Positions 16,580 to 26,424 are shown, numbered from the stretch's first letter. The stretch is DNA of 64,000 bases from Lysinibacillus sp. FSL M8-0337 (GCF_038593855.1 NZ_CP151996.1:1426001-1490000), one strand, 5' to 3'. The notes: generated by a model from the sequence alone, not told the origin. Made by a program: numbers and translations.

Positions 16580-18190
16580 TTATTTTTTTACTGCATTCTT
16601 TTCTAAATCTGCACTTGCACGGTTTACCATCGCCGCCATTTGACCTCTCGTGACATGATCAAATGGATAAAATCCTCCATCTTCTTTTCCCTTAATAATC
16701 CCTTTACTACTTAATTTTAAAATATCTGCATATGCCCAAAAATCTTTTGGAACATCATAAAAACTGGACTCATCCGTAGGTAATGGATAATTTAATACTC
16801 TCGATAATATACCTGCTAATTGTGCTCTTGTGATATTGGCATTTGGATCGAAAATGTTTTCATTTGTGCCATTCACAATATGATACTTATAGGCAATTTC
16901 TATAGGACGTTTTGCCCAATGATTTGCTGGCACATCCTTGAAATAATTAGGTACAGTTTCGTTTGTTGTGTCTAAACCGATGGCATTAATAAGGATAACA
17001 GTAGCCTGAGCTCTTGTTAAATTACCATTTGGATCGTAAGTGTATTCGTTTTTGCCGTTAATCCAGCCTTTTCGGTAAAGGGCCATAACATCCTGTTCTG
17101 CCCAATGATTTTCCGTATCTATAAAGTTATGTTCCCCATTCGCCCAAGAAGAATAAAATTTCCAAATACCATTATCCGCTTGAGTTAACTCCCAGCTACC
17201 TGTTCCTCTTAAATTATATTTCTCTACAAGTCTTAACTTATATTTTAAAGATAAATCATTTTCGTACCATATCGTGTAATTTCCTGGTACTAGCTTTTTA
17301 CCACCGATATAAGTAGGAGAGTCACTGCTTTTTACTGTAAATTTGGCAAATGCTGATTTTGAAGTATTATCAAAATAAAATTTTCCATTATGGCTATTCA
17401 CAATAGATTTTACGGCATTATTAGCAATGCCTTCGCCTCCTATTTCCACATCATCCTTCCAAATTCGTCCATAAAAAGGGAGGCCTAATACTATTTTATT
17501 TGGATTAATCCCTTTATCTAATAAATATTTAATCGAATTTTCAACAAATGATAAACTTGCGACAGGACCAACTGAACCACCATTATAGCTTTCATCATAC
17601 GCCATCAGCATTAAATAATCGCTATACTCACTTAGTTTCGTGTAATCATAAGAACCATGCCACCCAGTTGTCCACCCATATGGATTTGCAGCAACTGCTA
17701 TGGATAATGTTTTATTATTAGGCATTTTTTCACGTAATAATCGGATGAAATCTGTAAACTCTTCTTTATTTGTATAGTTTAAATTTTCTATATCAATATC
17801 AACGCCATCTAAATTATTTTTCACAACAGAATTGACGATTTGAGTAGACAATATTTCTCGGTTTGTCATTGCGATTTGTGCCAATTTACGGTCCCAATGA
17901 TTAGAAATGAAAGGCACAACTTTTAATCCTCTATTATGCATTGCATCGACTAAACTTTTATCAATCGTAGCACTTAAACTACCATCTGCATTTAAATTAA
18001 AAAAGTTAGGTGTTGCCGTATTTAACGCACCTTGAGTCATATCTATATTTTTTATGAAAGAGCTTGTATTTCCGCTATATAAATATGACATATGTATATC
18101 ACTCGCTGAGGCGTTAGCACTAAACGGAGTAACTAATAAAGTAGTGAGCATAGCTGGTATTATCAAATATTTTTTTAATAGATTTTTCAT
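16580..18190 (-). CDS. S-layer-anchored glycoside hydrolase family 18 protein
   Basis: A signal peptide (residues 1-28) is followed by a GH18 TIM barrel (about 30-355). The active-site motif is DGVDIDIE, with Asp128, Asp131, Asp133 and the acid Glu135; MLMAYDES and the late Trp (GTGSWELT) also fit. Three SLH domains (about 360-530; TRAQATVILINA, TRAQLAGILSRV, TRGQMAAMVNRA) bind secondary wall polymer. Members of this subgroup (YaaH/YdhD-like) act on peptidoglycan or chitin-like glycans, often in spores; a wall-remodelling role is the best guess here. AAGGAAG precedes the ATG. Confidence 0.92.
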   Translation of the reverse strand: MKNLLKKYLIIPAMLTTLLVTPFSANASASDIHMSYLYSGNTSSFIKNIDMTQGALNTATPNFFNLNADGSLSATIDKSLVDAMHNRGLKVVPFISNHWDRKLAQIAMTNREILSTQIVNSVVKNNLDGVDIDIENLNYTNKEEFTDFIRLLREKMPNNKTLSIAVAANPYGWTTGWHGSYDYTKLSEYSDYLMLMAYDESYNGGSVGPVASLSFVENSIKYLLDKGINPNKIVLGLPFYGRIWKDDVEIGGEGIANNAVKSIVNSHNGKFYFDNTSKSAFAKFTVKSSDSPTYIGGKKLVPGNYTIWYENDLSLKYKLRLVEKYNLRGTGSWELTQADNGIWKFYSSWANGEHNFIDTENHWAEQDVMALYRKGWINGKNEYTYDPNGNLTRAQATVILINAIGLDTTNETVPNYFKDVPANHWAKRPIEIAYKYHIVNGTNENIFDPNANITRAQLAGILSRVLNYPLPTDESSFYDVPKDFWAYADILKLSSKGIIKGKEDGGFYPFDHVTRGQMAAMVNRASADLEKNAVKK

Positions 18191-18825
18191 TACTTTCTTC
18201 CTTTGTAATAGATTTTATCCACTTTATTATCTATTACTTTAGTAAACGTAATCAATTATTAAAATATGGTATCATTGAGTTGTTTTGTAAATTTATGATA
18301 TTAAGGGTTTAATATAATCGAAGTTTAGCACTCAAGACATGGAAATGTAAGTATTGCATTGTCCTTTCGGAAAATTTAGAAGACAGATTATTTAATGACA
18401 AATCAAGGGGTCAATTAGTCAAGTTATTTAGTAGTTTTATGTAAAATTTTCAGGAATACCTGTTAAAAAATTGTAATGATTTAATTCTTCAATTCACTTT
18501 TGTTCTGAATTATACTTAGTATAAAAGGTTTATTTATTCTTATTATCCAAGTTTTGGACTAAGTGGATCGTATACTACCATCCAAAGATGCAAGGGGTAT
18601 CTCTTAAAGGGGTTGTTACTTTATATCAATCAAAACTAATTAATAAATTGAAATAGATAGGGATATTAAAATATTTCTAGATTACCATAATGATTAAGCT
18701 AACTGACGCTATTTATATGGTTTGTACTTAATATCAAGTTCCAGAAATGACAACAGTAAGTTGGAAATTTTAATTCATAGTTACAACGAAAAATAGTATA
18801 GAAATAATATTTGGAGGACTTTATT
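18191..18825. other. 635-bp region between divergent surface-protein genes
   Basis: No gene is seen. It must contain promoters for the GH18-SLH gene (minus) and the PepSY-SLH gene (plus), but I cannot pick a clear one. Confidence 0.35.
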
Positions 18826-19887
18826 TTGAAAAATATTCAAACCGTACTTGTTTTATTTTTTACTTTGTTTTGTCTTATTGGCATTGTAAAAGAGAAGGCT
18901 TCTGCTTCTACGCTGAACATTACACTAGAAACAGCAAAAGAAATGGCTATTAAGAAATTTGGGGGGCAGGTAATTGAAGCGAGTTTTGATAATGATGAAT
19001 CCCATTTCGAAATCACTGTTTTAACGAATACAGAAAAAGTTGAAATGGATGTTGATGCTAATACAGGTGAGATACGGGTTACAGAACGTGAGGTTAATAA
19101 TTACTTTATAGATGTAGACGTCAATGATCCTAATAATTTGCCTATTTATTGGGCTAGAAAAATGGGTTTAATAAATGGTTATAAAGACGGGACTTTTAGA
19201 CCGAATAATATGGTGACAGAAAGACAGTTCGCAAAAATACTGGTGAATTATTTTAAGCTAGATAATAAGAGCAATGGTAACATTTCAGAAACGGAAATAA
19301 ATTATAATATATTAGCTAAATATGGGGTTCCATTAAACGGATATAACGATACTAAGTTGAAAGATATGGCTGTGAATAGAGGTGTTGTTGCTCAAGCAAT
19401 TGCTTATTTAGCCAATGGAAGTAATAATTTGAATGAATCTATCCAATATTTATTACAAAATAAAATAACGACAGGGCAAAATAATGAATATCAAAATATC
19501 AATATACAAAAATATTTTGGCTCAGAAAATGTGTTGACTAGAAAGCAATTGGTAACGTTTTTTTATAGATTAAATTACGCTAATATTACTAATGTTTCAT
19601 CTGTTGCTTTAAATGTTTATACACTCAATTCAACGAGTGATACAATGTTAGATATAAACGATACTATACCTTCAAAACCTTCATCAGCTCAATTCATATC
19701 TCAAGACAAGGCAATTGCAATAGCAAAGGAAAAGGTTTCAGGTAATGTTACAAAGATTGAGTTGGACTATGATGATGGAATTGCTATTTATGAGATAGAA
19801 ATACAAAATGGTCGTATAGAATACGATATTGAGATAGATGCAATAACAGGTACTATTCTAAACCTTCAAAGTGACTATGATGATTAA
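18826..19887 (+). CDS. secreted PepSY-SLH-PepSY protein
   Basis: I prefer the TTG at 18826, eight bases after GGAGG, over the upstream TTG at 18811 that contains this site. A signal peptide (KNIQTVLVLFFTLFCLIG) is followed by a PepSY domain (about 27-85; ITLETAKEMAIKKFGGQVIEA), an SLH repeat (WARKMGLINGYKDGTFRPNN), two weaker SLH-like repeats to about residue 250, and a second PepSY domain at the end (ISQDKAIAIAKEKVSG ... EIDAITGTIL). PepSY domains are found in inhibitors of secreted peptidases; SLH repeats attach the protein to the wall. The order PepSY-SLH-PepSY is uncommon. Confidence 0.85.
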   Translation: MKNIQTVLVLFFTLFCLIGIVKEKASASTLNITLETAKEMAIKKFGGQVIEASFDNDESHFEITVLTNTEKVEMDVDANTGEIRVTEREVNNYFIDVDVNDPNNLPIYWARKMGLINGYKDGTFRPNNMVTERQFAKILVNYFKLDNKSNGNISETEINYNILAKYGVPLNGYNDTKLKDMAVNRGVVAQAIAYLANGSNNLNESIQYLLQNKITTGQNNEYQNINIQKYFGSENVLTRKQLVTFFYRLNYANITNVSSVALNVYTLNSTSDTMLDINDTIPSKPSSAQFISQDKAIAIAKEKVSGNVTKIELDYDDGIAIYEIEIQNGRIEYDIEIDAITGTILNLQSDYDD

Positions 19888-20273
19888 ATTTCGTCATAAC
19901 TGCTTCTAATCTTTAAAAGTTTAATTGGATAAGTAGTAAGAAGAGCACTACCAATACAAGAAGTGCTCTCTAATAAGAGTGACCTCAAATGTAACTGATT
20001 TGGGGTCAATTTCTTTCATAATTATTTTTTAGTCATTTTTATAGCTTTATTTTTTAGTATTCTAAAAAGTTATTACAGTTTTCCAAATAATAAAATATAA
20101 CAAGTTATTTAAAGTTAACAACACTCGAGTTTAGGTCACCTTACAGTGATAATCTTTTTAATTATGGGATAAATTTATTTCACTGAATTTTCAACCAATT
20201 TAACTTTTCCCATGTTGTACTCCATTTTATAATAATTACAAAATATTTATTTACATGAATGGAGGAATTAAAA
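19888..20273. other. intergenic region with two hairpins
   Basis: AGAGCAC/GTGCTCT (19942-19969) is a short hairpin. TGACCTCAAAT (19980-19990) and ATTTGGGGTCA (19998-20008), followed by ATTTCTTT, form the better terminator for the PepSY gene. The rest is AT-rich upstream sequence of the decayed gene at 20274. Confidence 0.6.
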
Positions 20274-20947
20274 TTGCGTAAAATATTCATTTTAGCATTA
20301 TTAACAATTTTTTTGCTTCCTACTGTAAATCCAGCAGCGTCTCAAAGTTATGGACCTTCTGTAATAGAAAAGGATAGCATAGAGGACTTTAAAGATTATA
20401 CTTTTGAAGATATTCTATCGTTAAAGCCTTTTGTCCATGTCGAAGATGGTTTTTTCGTCCTTAATGAAAACGGTGCAAGTGAAGCTGGAATTGATTCTAT
20501 ATTAATTAAAGGCCAACAAGAGTATTTTATTTTTTTAAATCAGCAGGTTAAATAAAATGCAATTAGTGTAGCATCAGATTTAACTATCCAGAGACTATTA
20601 AATAATAATAAAAATCAAAACAATACATTTATACGATTTTCAAGGTGTAGAGGTGTAACTACATCGACTGAATATTTCTGGAGGGGTTATAAAACAAAGT
20701 TAGATAGTTGTGATACGGCTAAAGTGAGTTCTGATGCAGGTACAATTGCAGCAGGTGGCCGATAACGACAACAAGTCTTACTGCTCTTGGGGTTTGGTTC
20801 CCTTCTTTGCTTGCTGTTGGTGCTATTTCTGGACTGACGTCCGGATACTTTTGGCTACTTTCGGAGCGTTTAAATGCTAATAATAAAGGTAGCTATGTTA
20901 TTGTAGATATGGCTTGGGCAACAATTTATAATATTACGTCTCAATAA
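20274..20947 (+). pseudogene. decayed secreted protein gene, bacteriocin-like
   Basis: GGAGG is eight bases before a TTG at 20274 that opens a signal peptide (ILALLTIFLLPTVNPAA). The frame meets an in-frame TAA at 20553-20555, then continues in the same frame for 69 codons (FSRCRGVTTSTEYFWRGYKT ... LDSCDTAKVSSDAG) to a stop at about 20765. A shift there joins to a hydrophobic segment (LTALGVWFPSLLAVGAISGL) and NNKGSYVIVDMAWATIYN ending at a TAA just before 20950. The joined reading resembles exported proteins with two cysteines, a hydrophobic hairpin and an aromatic C-terminus. One stop and one shift make it inactive, or else two sequencing errors are present. Confidence 0.6.
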
Positions 20948-20972
20948 TAAGGAAATGAGGCGGGGTGTTATA

Positions 20973-21137
20973 ATGAAAAAACATTATCTATTTATATTTA
21001 TTTTCATTCCTATATTTATATTAAATATATATTTCGGATATTTAGCAATTTGGAAGAATCAGAATGAATGGGTGCCAATTACAAACTTTTTAGCACTGAT
21101 TGTTTTATTCGTTGTTGTATATTTAAATAGAAAATAG
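20973..21137 (+). CDS. small membrane protein, possible partner or immunity protein
   Basis: The 54-aa protein from the ATG at 20973 has two membrane segments (HYLFIFIFIPIFILNIYFGY and NFLALIVLFVVVYL) and a basic end (NRK). A GAGGCGGGG site precedes it. It begins about 25 bases after the decayed secreted gene, the same arrangement as 8692-9234 with 8479-8673. Confidence 0.55.
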   Translation: MKKHYLFIFIFIPIFILNIYFGYLAIWKNQNEWVPITNFLALIVLFVVVYLNRK

Positions 21138-21141
21138 TAAA

Positions 21142-21182
21142 CGGTTGCCAACAGGAACATCATTGGCTACCGTTTTATTTTA
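21142..21182 (+). terminator. terminator
   Basis: AAACGGTTGCCAA and TTGGCTACCGTTT form a stem with one T-T mismatch, followed by TATTTTATT. A closely similar hairpin lies at 41951-41990. Confidence 0.7.
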
Positions 21183-21347
21183 TTAAAATTCCCCTTTTAA
21201 ATTTACCTAACAGAAACAGATTACTGACTTGCAGCGCTATTTAAAGATCATTCATTTGGTCAAGCGTGGGAACCAGATGAGGAAGAGTTTCTGTTGCAAG
21301 AAGAATAGTAAGTTATGAGTGTTTAAAACGTAATCACTATATATTGA

Positions 21348-21380
21348 ATAGACAAAGTCGAATAAATCGACTTTGTCTAT
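21348..21380. terminator. 14-bp inverted repeat at the end of the oxidase operon
   Basis: ATAGACAAAGTCGA (21348-21361) and TCGACTTTGTCTAT (21367-21380) form a perfect stem with a five-base loop, 24 bases after the operon stop on the minus strand. Confidence 0.65.
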
Positions 21381-21403
21381 GGTGTTCCTTGCGGTCGATA
21401 CTT

Positions 21404-22444
21404 CTATTTCAACGAAGACTCTATTCGCTCCTCTGTTCGTGGATGTTCATCGAGATAAGGTGATAAATAGGCTTCTCTCAATTCATGACGCATCCAGCCC
21501 ATTATACCAATAACAAACATGAAGACCAAAATAGAGGCTAGAAAAGAATTAGCAGAATCCTTATAGCCTGCTGCATAGAGTAACATACAAAGGATGACTG
21601 TTAAGACAATAGAAATAATAAGTAAAGAAGTTAACAATAAATCTTCTCCTAAATAAAGCATACGAATATTCGTATTAAAAGAAAATAATAATAAAAAACC
21701 AGTTACTAACTGTGTAATTGTAATCCAAAAGCCTACTTTGGCACCAAAAAGTTTTAATGCTTGTTCATGTTGCTCTAATTTCTTCTGCTTTCGTTTCAAA
21801 TAAGCAAAATAGACAAACATATAAAATCCACCTGTTGCTAAACTCGCTAACATAAAATGGAGGTAACGTTGCCAAATTTGAGGGTAGTAAAATAAGCTTT
21901 CAAAAAAACCATTTGCTTCTCCCCAACGATCGGGATATAGCATGGAAGTGACATTGACAATAAAAATAAGAGGGACAAAAAACAGAATTAACATGGCTAA
22001 TAGGCCAATACTTAAATGCAATAATTTTTTTGTTTGGAATTTAATCCAAGTGAACTTATAAATGTATAACAAAAGGAATGCAGCAATGAGTAAAATTAAT
22101 AAACTCATCCAAGCCTTCCCTATTAAGATTGTGGAAGAATAAAAATATTGTGTATATAAGACACTTACAATTAATAAAGGACCAACACCTAACACAACTG
22201 CAATACTCTTATGTATTGAAGCATGAAAAGAACAAATTTGTGCCATTTTATCAAATAAACTATTTTTTTTCATCATCCCCGTAATTTCCAGCCCCACAGC
22301 ACCTGCAGTCAATGAAATAGTAAAATTCACAAAAATAATATGAAGAATAAATGTTAAGACAATCAAAATTTCTAGTAAACCAATGGGTGCAGGAATCGGT
22401 AAAGGGTTATCAGAAGAAATTAATGCAAAAACTAGATGGTTCAT
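21404..22444 (-). CDS. cytochrome bd-superfamily oxidase, second membrane subunit
   Basis: The 346-aa protein has about nine hydrophobic segments. It overlaps the upstream subunit gene by four bases (ATGA), so translation is coupled. It resembles a CydA-related partner more than CydB: it has early histidines (FILHIIFVNF, SFHASIHKS) and a later WQRYLHFMLA histidine that could ligate heme. In the relatives of cytochrome bd that carry a c-heme domain, the catalytic subunit is paired with such a CydA-like second subunit. No soluble domain is present. The electron acceptor is inferred, not proven. Confidence 0.7.
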   Translation of the reverse strand: MNHLVFALISSDNPLPIPAPIGLLEILIVLTFILHIIFVNFTISLTAGAVGLEITGMMKKNSLFDKMAQICSFHASIHKSIAVVLGVGPLLIVSVLYTQYFYSSTILIGKAWMSLLILLIAAFLLLYIYKFTWIKFQTKKLLHLSIGLLAMLILFFVPLIFIVNVTSMLYPDRWGEANGFFESLFYYPQIWQRYLHFMLASLATGGFYMFVYFAYLKRKQKKLEQHEQALKLFGAKVGFWITITQLVTGFLLLFSFNTNIRMLYLGEDLLLTSLLIISIVLTVILCMLLYAAGYKDSANSFLASILVFMFVIGIMGWMRHELREAYLSPYLDEHPRTEERIESSLK

Positions 22445-23769
22445 TTTGGGGTCACCTCTTTATCATTTTCCAATTCTGTTACAATATAAGTAGCTAATGC
22501 TTCAATTTCTTCTTCTGTCCCCATAAATGGTGGCATTGCTACTTGTGCATAATGCATATTAGGAATAAAGGACATAATGGCTTGCTTATCCCAACCTTTC
22601 ATTCTAGTAGCTAATGCTCGTGTATCTCGCCATCCATCAATCGTATGACAAGTAATACATTGACCAACGAAAACGTCTCGGCCAGCTTCAACCATATTGT
22701 TGTTAGTTACTTCTTTTTCTTTTGCCCATGTTGCATTTGCTAGATAACCTTCTTTTTTCAGTGTTTCTTCATCTTTTGCTAACATTCCGTTTGCGTACAT
22801 ATAATTATAAATAATGTAAGGCTTTCTAACGCTCTCTCTTACAACTTCAAATTCCCCAATAAATCCGATTGAAGAAAACATGACTGCAATTGATAGCATC
22901 CACGGAACGTTTTTTGGACTTTTAACGAGCCATACTAAGAAAATAAGAAGGATACTAAAACCTAAAATATTGAGACTTTTGAAAATGACCTCAGACATGC
23001 CTGTCGACCAAACAATCATGTTATAGGCTTCAGTTGGGATGGCCCATAAATACCATAATCCCGTTATAAAAGTGAGTGGTAAGGCGATAGCACCCCCAAA
23101 TGCAAACACTCGAAAGACTTCTGTTCGTAACGCTTTATCTTTAATGCGCCAACGAATGAAAAATGATACTAATGAGATAGCTAGCATAATTGCTAAAAAC
23201 ATCCGGAATCCGAGTGAAGGGAAGTAAGTTGGGTTGAGAAAGGCATTCCAAAATGAAAATGTGTCAATCCAACGTCCCGGCGTTAATTTTGCGGCTAAGA
23301 CACCTGTAATGATTACCATTGTTACCCATGAAGCAATACTAAGTGCGACCCCCAACATAATATGCTTTCGCTTACGTTCTCCCTCTTTCCATTTATCCCA
23401 AGTATAGTAATAGATGATAAGAATAATCACTTCCGAGATAAATGCGCCCCATTCCACAACCCATGCCCAAAAGAAAATACGTAGTAAAGAAGAAATGGAG
23501 TCCGGTTGTATGACGGTTGTTGAGAACCAAATCCCTACTCCAGTCATTGCTCCCATAGTTGTAGTAATGATTAATACCCATTTCAACATTGTTTTTGCTA
23601 CTTGATCTAATGCTTCGTTCTTTCTTTTCATGGCTCTATACTCAGTAGATACAACTAAAACAGAGGTTCCAATTGCCACGCCATGGCTAATAATTACATG
23701 AATAATGGCAATAAGAGCAATGACAGTGCCGTTCCCAAACCAAGTATAATCGACCGATGGAAAATTCAT
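22441..23769 (-). CDS. cytochrome bd-type oxidase subunit I with fused C-terminal cytochrome c
   Basis: The first 330 residues have eight or nine membrane segments with conserved histidines (IIHVIISHGVAIG near residue 23) and a GWYLW-like stretch (ITGLWYLWAIP) as in the CydA superfamily. After residue 340 there is a soluble domain with a CITCH heme-c site (Cys371, Cys374, His375) and a distal methionine region (VAMPPFMGTEEE). This puts it with bd-family oxidases that probably take electrons from cytochrome c or a related donor, not directly from quinol through a Q-loop. The gene lies first in a two-gene operon. Confidence 0.78.
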   Translation of the reverse strand: MNFPSVDYTWFGNGTVIALIAIIHVIISHGVAIGTSVLVVSTEYRAMKRKNEALDQVAKTMLKWVLIITTTMGAMTGVGIWFSTTVIQPDSISSLLRIFFWAWVVEWGAFISEVIILIIYYYTWDKWKEGERKRKHIMLGVALSIASWVTMVIITGVLAAKLTPGRWIDTFSFWNAFLNPTYFPSLGFRMFLAIMLAISLVSFFIRWRIKDKALRTEVFRVFAFGGAIALPLTFITGLWYLWAIPTEAYNMIVWSTGMSEVIFKSLNILGFSILLIFLVWLVKSPKNVPWMLSIAVMFSSIGFIGEFEVVRESVRKPYIIYNYMYANGMLAKDEETLKKEGYLANATWAKEKEVTNNNMVEAGRDVFVGQCITCHTIDGWRDTRALATRMKGWDKQAIMSFIPNMHYAQVAMPPFMGTEEEIEALATYIVTELENDKEVTPK

Positions 23770-24098
23770 AGTTACGCTTCCTTTCTGTTTTTAATGACAT
23801 TCAACGCATATCATACTAAATAGATTTGAAACGCAGATGAGTAATATGTGAAATCCAAAGCAACTAAACTTCATTAGTTTGTCAAAATAGTATGTATAAC
23901 GTAGAAAAGGTTTGTCCGATTTCTCTTGATTTCACGCAATAGATGCTATTTTTTGAGAGCAAATATCGACTTTAAATGAAATTTACTTTTTTGTTACTAA
24001 AATTCATTAGAATTTCTCAATTGTTTTTTATAATGATGGTAATCAAAGCATCAGTTTAAAATACTGGAATCGTTTTACGTATAAATGGGGGGAAGGGT
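23770..24098. other. intergenic region between divergent genes
   Basis: Promoters for the oxidase operon (minus) and the methyltransferase (plus) must be here. I see no clear regulatory palindrome. Confidence 0.35.
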
Positions 24099-24692
24099 AT
24101 GAGCATGGGGCGTGAACAAGAGAGTCCACCACTATATGTGTATGGAACGGAAGCGAATCGATTTATTAAGTCTTCTGTACATTATTTCCCTAAGCATGCC
24201 AAAATTGCTGCGTATGAAGAAAATGAGGGGGCGAATGCAGTATTTTTAGCAAAACTAGGATATAAGGTAACGGTTTATAATTCTACTTCGCAAGGACTAG
24301 CTAAAGTTCAATTACTGGCAAATATGAATGGCGTAACGATCGACACAAAAAGGGTAGAATTAATAGAAAACAAACTACCTAAAGAAAACTATGATGGCGC
24401 AATAATGGTTTTTGGGCATTTTCCTCATAGCTTACAATTAGTAGTGCTTGATAAAATTATGAACTCTTTAAAACTAAACGGTGTATTTATGTTTGAGGTA
24501 TATGAATACGCACAGCTTTTATACAATACGGGGGGACCAAAAGATATGTCTCATTTATATAACGCGGAGAATATTTTAAGATGGGCTCGTCGTTATAAAT
24601 TAAAACATTACTTTACGGGGGAAGTAGAACAATATGATACGTCGATTCAAACAAGTACGCGCCGTGTCATACAAGTAATAGTAGAAAAATAA
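24099..24692 (+). CDS. class I SAM-dependent methyltransferase (TehB-like)
   Basis: The 197-aa protein has the Rossmann methyltransferase pattern: motif I is the variant AAYEENEGANAVFLAKLGYKV (residues 33-53; the usual first glycine is replaced), acidic motif II follows strand 2 in altered form (TVYNSTSQGLAKVQ), and motif IV is YDGAIMVFGHFPH. It resembles TehB or small-molecule methyltransferases of Bacillus. The substrate is unknown. GGGGGGAAGGG precedes the ATG. Confidence 0.82.
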   Translation: MSMGREQESPPLYVYGTEANRFIKSSVHYFPKHAKIAAYEENEGANAVFLAKLGYKVTVYNSTSQGLAKVQLLANMNGVTIDTKRVELIENKLPKENYDGAIMVFGHFPHSLQLVVLDKIMNSLKLNGVFMFEVYEYAQLLYNTGGPKDMSHLYNAENILRWARRYKLKHYFTGEVEQYDTSIQTSTRRVIQVIVEK

Positions 24693-24772
24693 TCAATAAT
24701 CTGTATGGTATATGAGAAGAAAAAGACAAATGACATACGAGAAATAACTTGTACTTTCTTTTTCTATAGATC

Positions 24773-24946
24773 GAGGCTGGGACAAAATGAATAAGTTTGA
24801 AGAAACAGAGAAATAGTGTTCGTGTATTTTGCTTTTGCAAAAAATCTAATGAAAAACTAGTTGTCGGTAACGGAGCCTTTGGCGAACATCAACGACATAG
24901 CAAAAAAGTGTTAGATTGATTGCGGTCAATCTAACACTTTTTCTCT
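24773..24946. repeat. dispersed intergenic repeat, copy 1, with terminator
   Basis: GAGGCTGGGACAAAA (24773-24787) is followed by a block from TTGCTTTTGCAAAAA (about 24829) to TCTCT (24946). The block ends in a 17-bp perfect stem, AAAAAGTGTTAGATTGA (24903-24919) with TCAATCTAACACTTTTT (24926-24942). A related copy in opposite orientation lies at 61525-61692. Both copies separate convergent genes and act as bidirectional terminators. Confidence 0.75.
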
Positions 24947-24965
24947 GTTGTTGTATGACAGCTCA

Positions 24966-26381
24966 CTAAGCAAGTGATTGTGCCACTGCTACAAACCTTT
25001 TTAGCCCTTCTTTTAATTGTTTTTCATTTGCGTAAGAATAGCTTAAACGAATCCAAGATGATAATTGTTTTAATGGATCACAAACTTGTCCTGGCACAAA
25101 GGAAATATTTTGTTCGAAACTTTTGCTTAACAATAATTCAGTTGGAAAATTATTTGGGAGCTGTACCCATAAATTCAAACCGCCTTTTGGACTAGTCCAT
25201 TGCCAACCTGTTATGGCTAGCTCTTCCTCCATGATTTCCTTTCGAATTTGAAGTGCAATTCGAATTTTCTCCAAGTGTTGCTGCAATCTTAGTGATGAAA
25301 AGTAATGGAGAAAAATTTTTTGATTGAGCAGTGGTGAGCCATTATCCGCTAATGATTTCGCTGTTAGCAGTGCGTTCATTAATGATGATTGACAAATAAC
25401 AGTCGCAATTCTTAAACCAGGTGAAATATATTTGCAAAAGCTGCGGATATAAATGACTGTCCCAGCACTATCATAGGTGTAAATTGGTGGTGGAGGGGGT
25501 TCATCAAAATATATGTCATGATAAGCATCGTCTTCGATTAATAACAGTCGATATTGTTCAGCTAATTCTACTAATTTTTTTCGTTGCTCAACAGGAACAG
25601 TATAACCAGTCGGATTATGAAATGTCGGATTCAGATAAAATATTCGTGGTTTGTATTGTTGAATATATAATTCAAGTTGTTGTAAATCATACCCTTCTGG
25701 CTGAATATCAACCGTAACAATCTGGGCTCCCTGTGCTTTAAAAATATCAATCGCAGCACTATAGCTTGGACGTTCAAATAAAACGACGTCTCGAGGCTTA
25801 ATAAAAGTTTGGGCTATAAGGTGAATCGCTTGCTGTGAGCCAGAAGTAATGAGTAACTCATCTGCACTAATATGTGTTTTATATTGGTTGATAAAATACT
25901 GTGTGAGTGTTTCACGTAGTTCTAAATCACCTTGCACAGTTGAGTAAGTTGCAAGTACTTTTGGATAAAGATCAAACACTTTCTTCACGTAATCTGAAAA
26001 ATAATGATTAGGTAAAAGATTGGGATCAATTAACGCCTGCGAGAATTGGTAGGAAACAGCTGACTGATGAATTTCAGATAAATGATTTTTTTGTAAGTAT
26101 GCAGAAACAATTGGATTGTTCTGATTTAGATTTTCAAGATGTTTTGTTTCGATTGATTGGACAAAATAGCCTGCTTTATCTTTTACATAAACTTTGTCAT
26201 GCTTTTTTAATAATTGATAGGCTTTTAATACCGTTAATCGATGAACATTCATTTCAGAAGCTAATTGGCGGACGGAGGGAATCTTTTCATGTTCTTTCCA
26301 TTCGTTGCGTTCTATACGGTGTAGTACATAATCATATACTTTCTTAAAAGTAAAAACTTTATGTTCAATCGTTTTGTCCAC
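24966..26381 (-). CDS. MocR-type regulator (GntR helix-turn-helix fused to aminotransferase)
   Basis: Residues 1-75 are a GntR winged helix (KIPSVRQLASEMNVHRLTVLKAYQLL). Residues 110-465 are a class I aminotransferase fold with LLITSGSQQAIHLIAQ, the NPTFHNPTGYTV loop, EDDAYHDIYFD, and the pyridoxal lysine in RSFCKYISPGLRIA (the usual S is a C). MocR proteins are pyridoxal-phosphate-responsive regulators that usually control a divergent gene. Here that gene is the EamA-type exporter at 26494, with direct repeats in the shared region. Confidence 0.92.
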   Translation of the reverse strand: MDKTIEHKVFTFKKVYDYVLHRIERNEWKEHEKIPSVRQLASEMNVHRLTVLKAYQLLKKHDKVYVKDKAGYFVQSIETKHLENLNQNNPIVSAYLQKNHLSEIHQSAVSYQFSQALIDPNLLPNHYFSDYVKKVFDLYPKVLATYSTVQGDLELRETLTQYFINQYKTHISADELLITSGSQQAIHLIAQTFIKPRDVVLFERPSYSAAIDIFKAQGAQIVTVDIQPEGYDLQQLELYIQQYKPRIFYLNPTFHNPTGYTVPVEQRKKLVELAEQYRLLLIEDDAYHDIYFDEPPPPPIYTYDSAGTVIYIRSFCKYISPGLRIATVICQSSLMNALLTAKSLADNGSPLLNQKIFLHYFSSLRLQQHLEKIRIALQIRKEIMEEELAITGWQWTSPKGGLNLWVQLPNNFPTELLLSKSFEQNISFVPGQVCDPLKQLSSWIRLSYSYANEKQLKEGLKRFVAVAQSLA

Positions 26382-26424
26382 GTCGATTCCTCCTATTCAA
26401 AAAGATTGTACCACGAACGATGTT

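Noticed and set aside
21220..21310. Possible gene remnant ending in EPDEEEFLLQEE
   Set aside because: The frame looks protein-like over about 27 codons, but there is no start, ribosome site or recognised family, so it may be chance.
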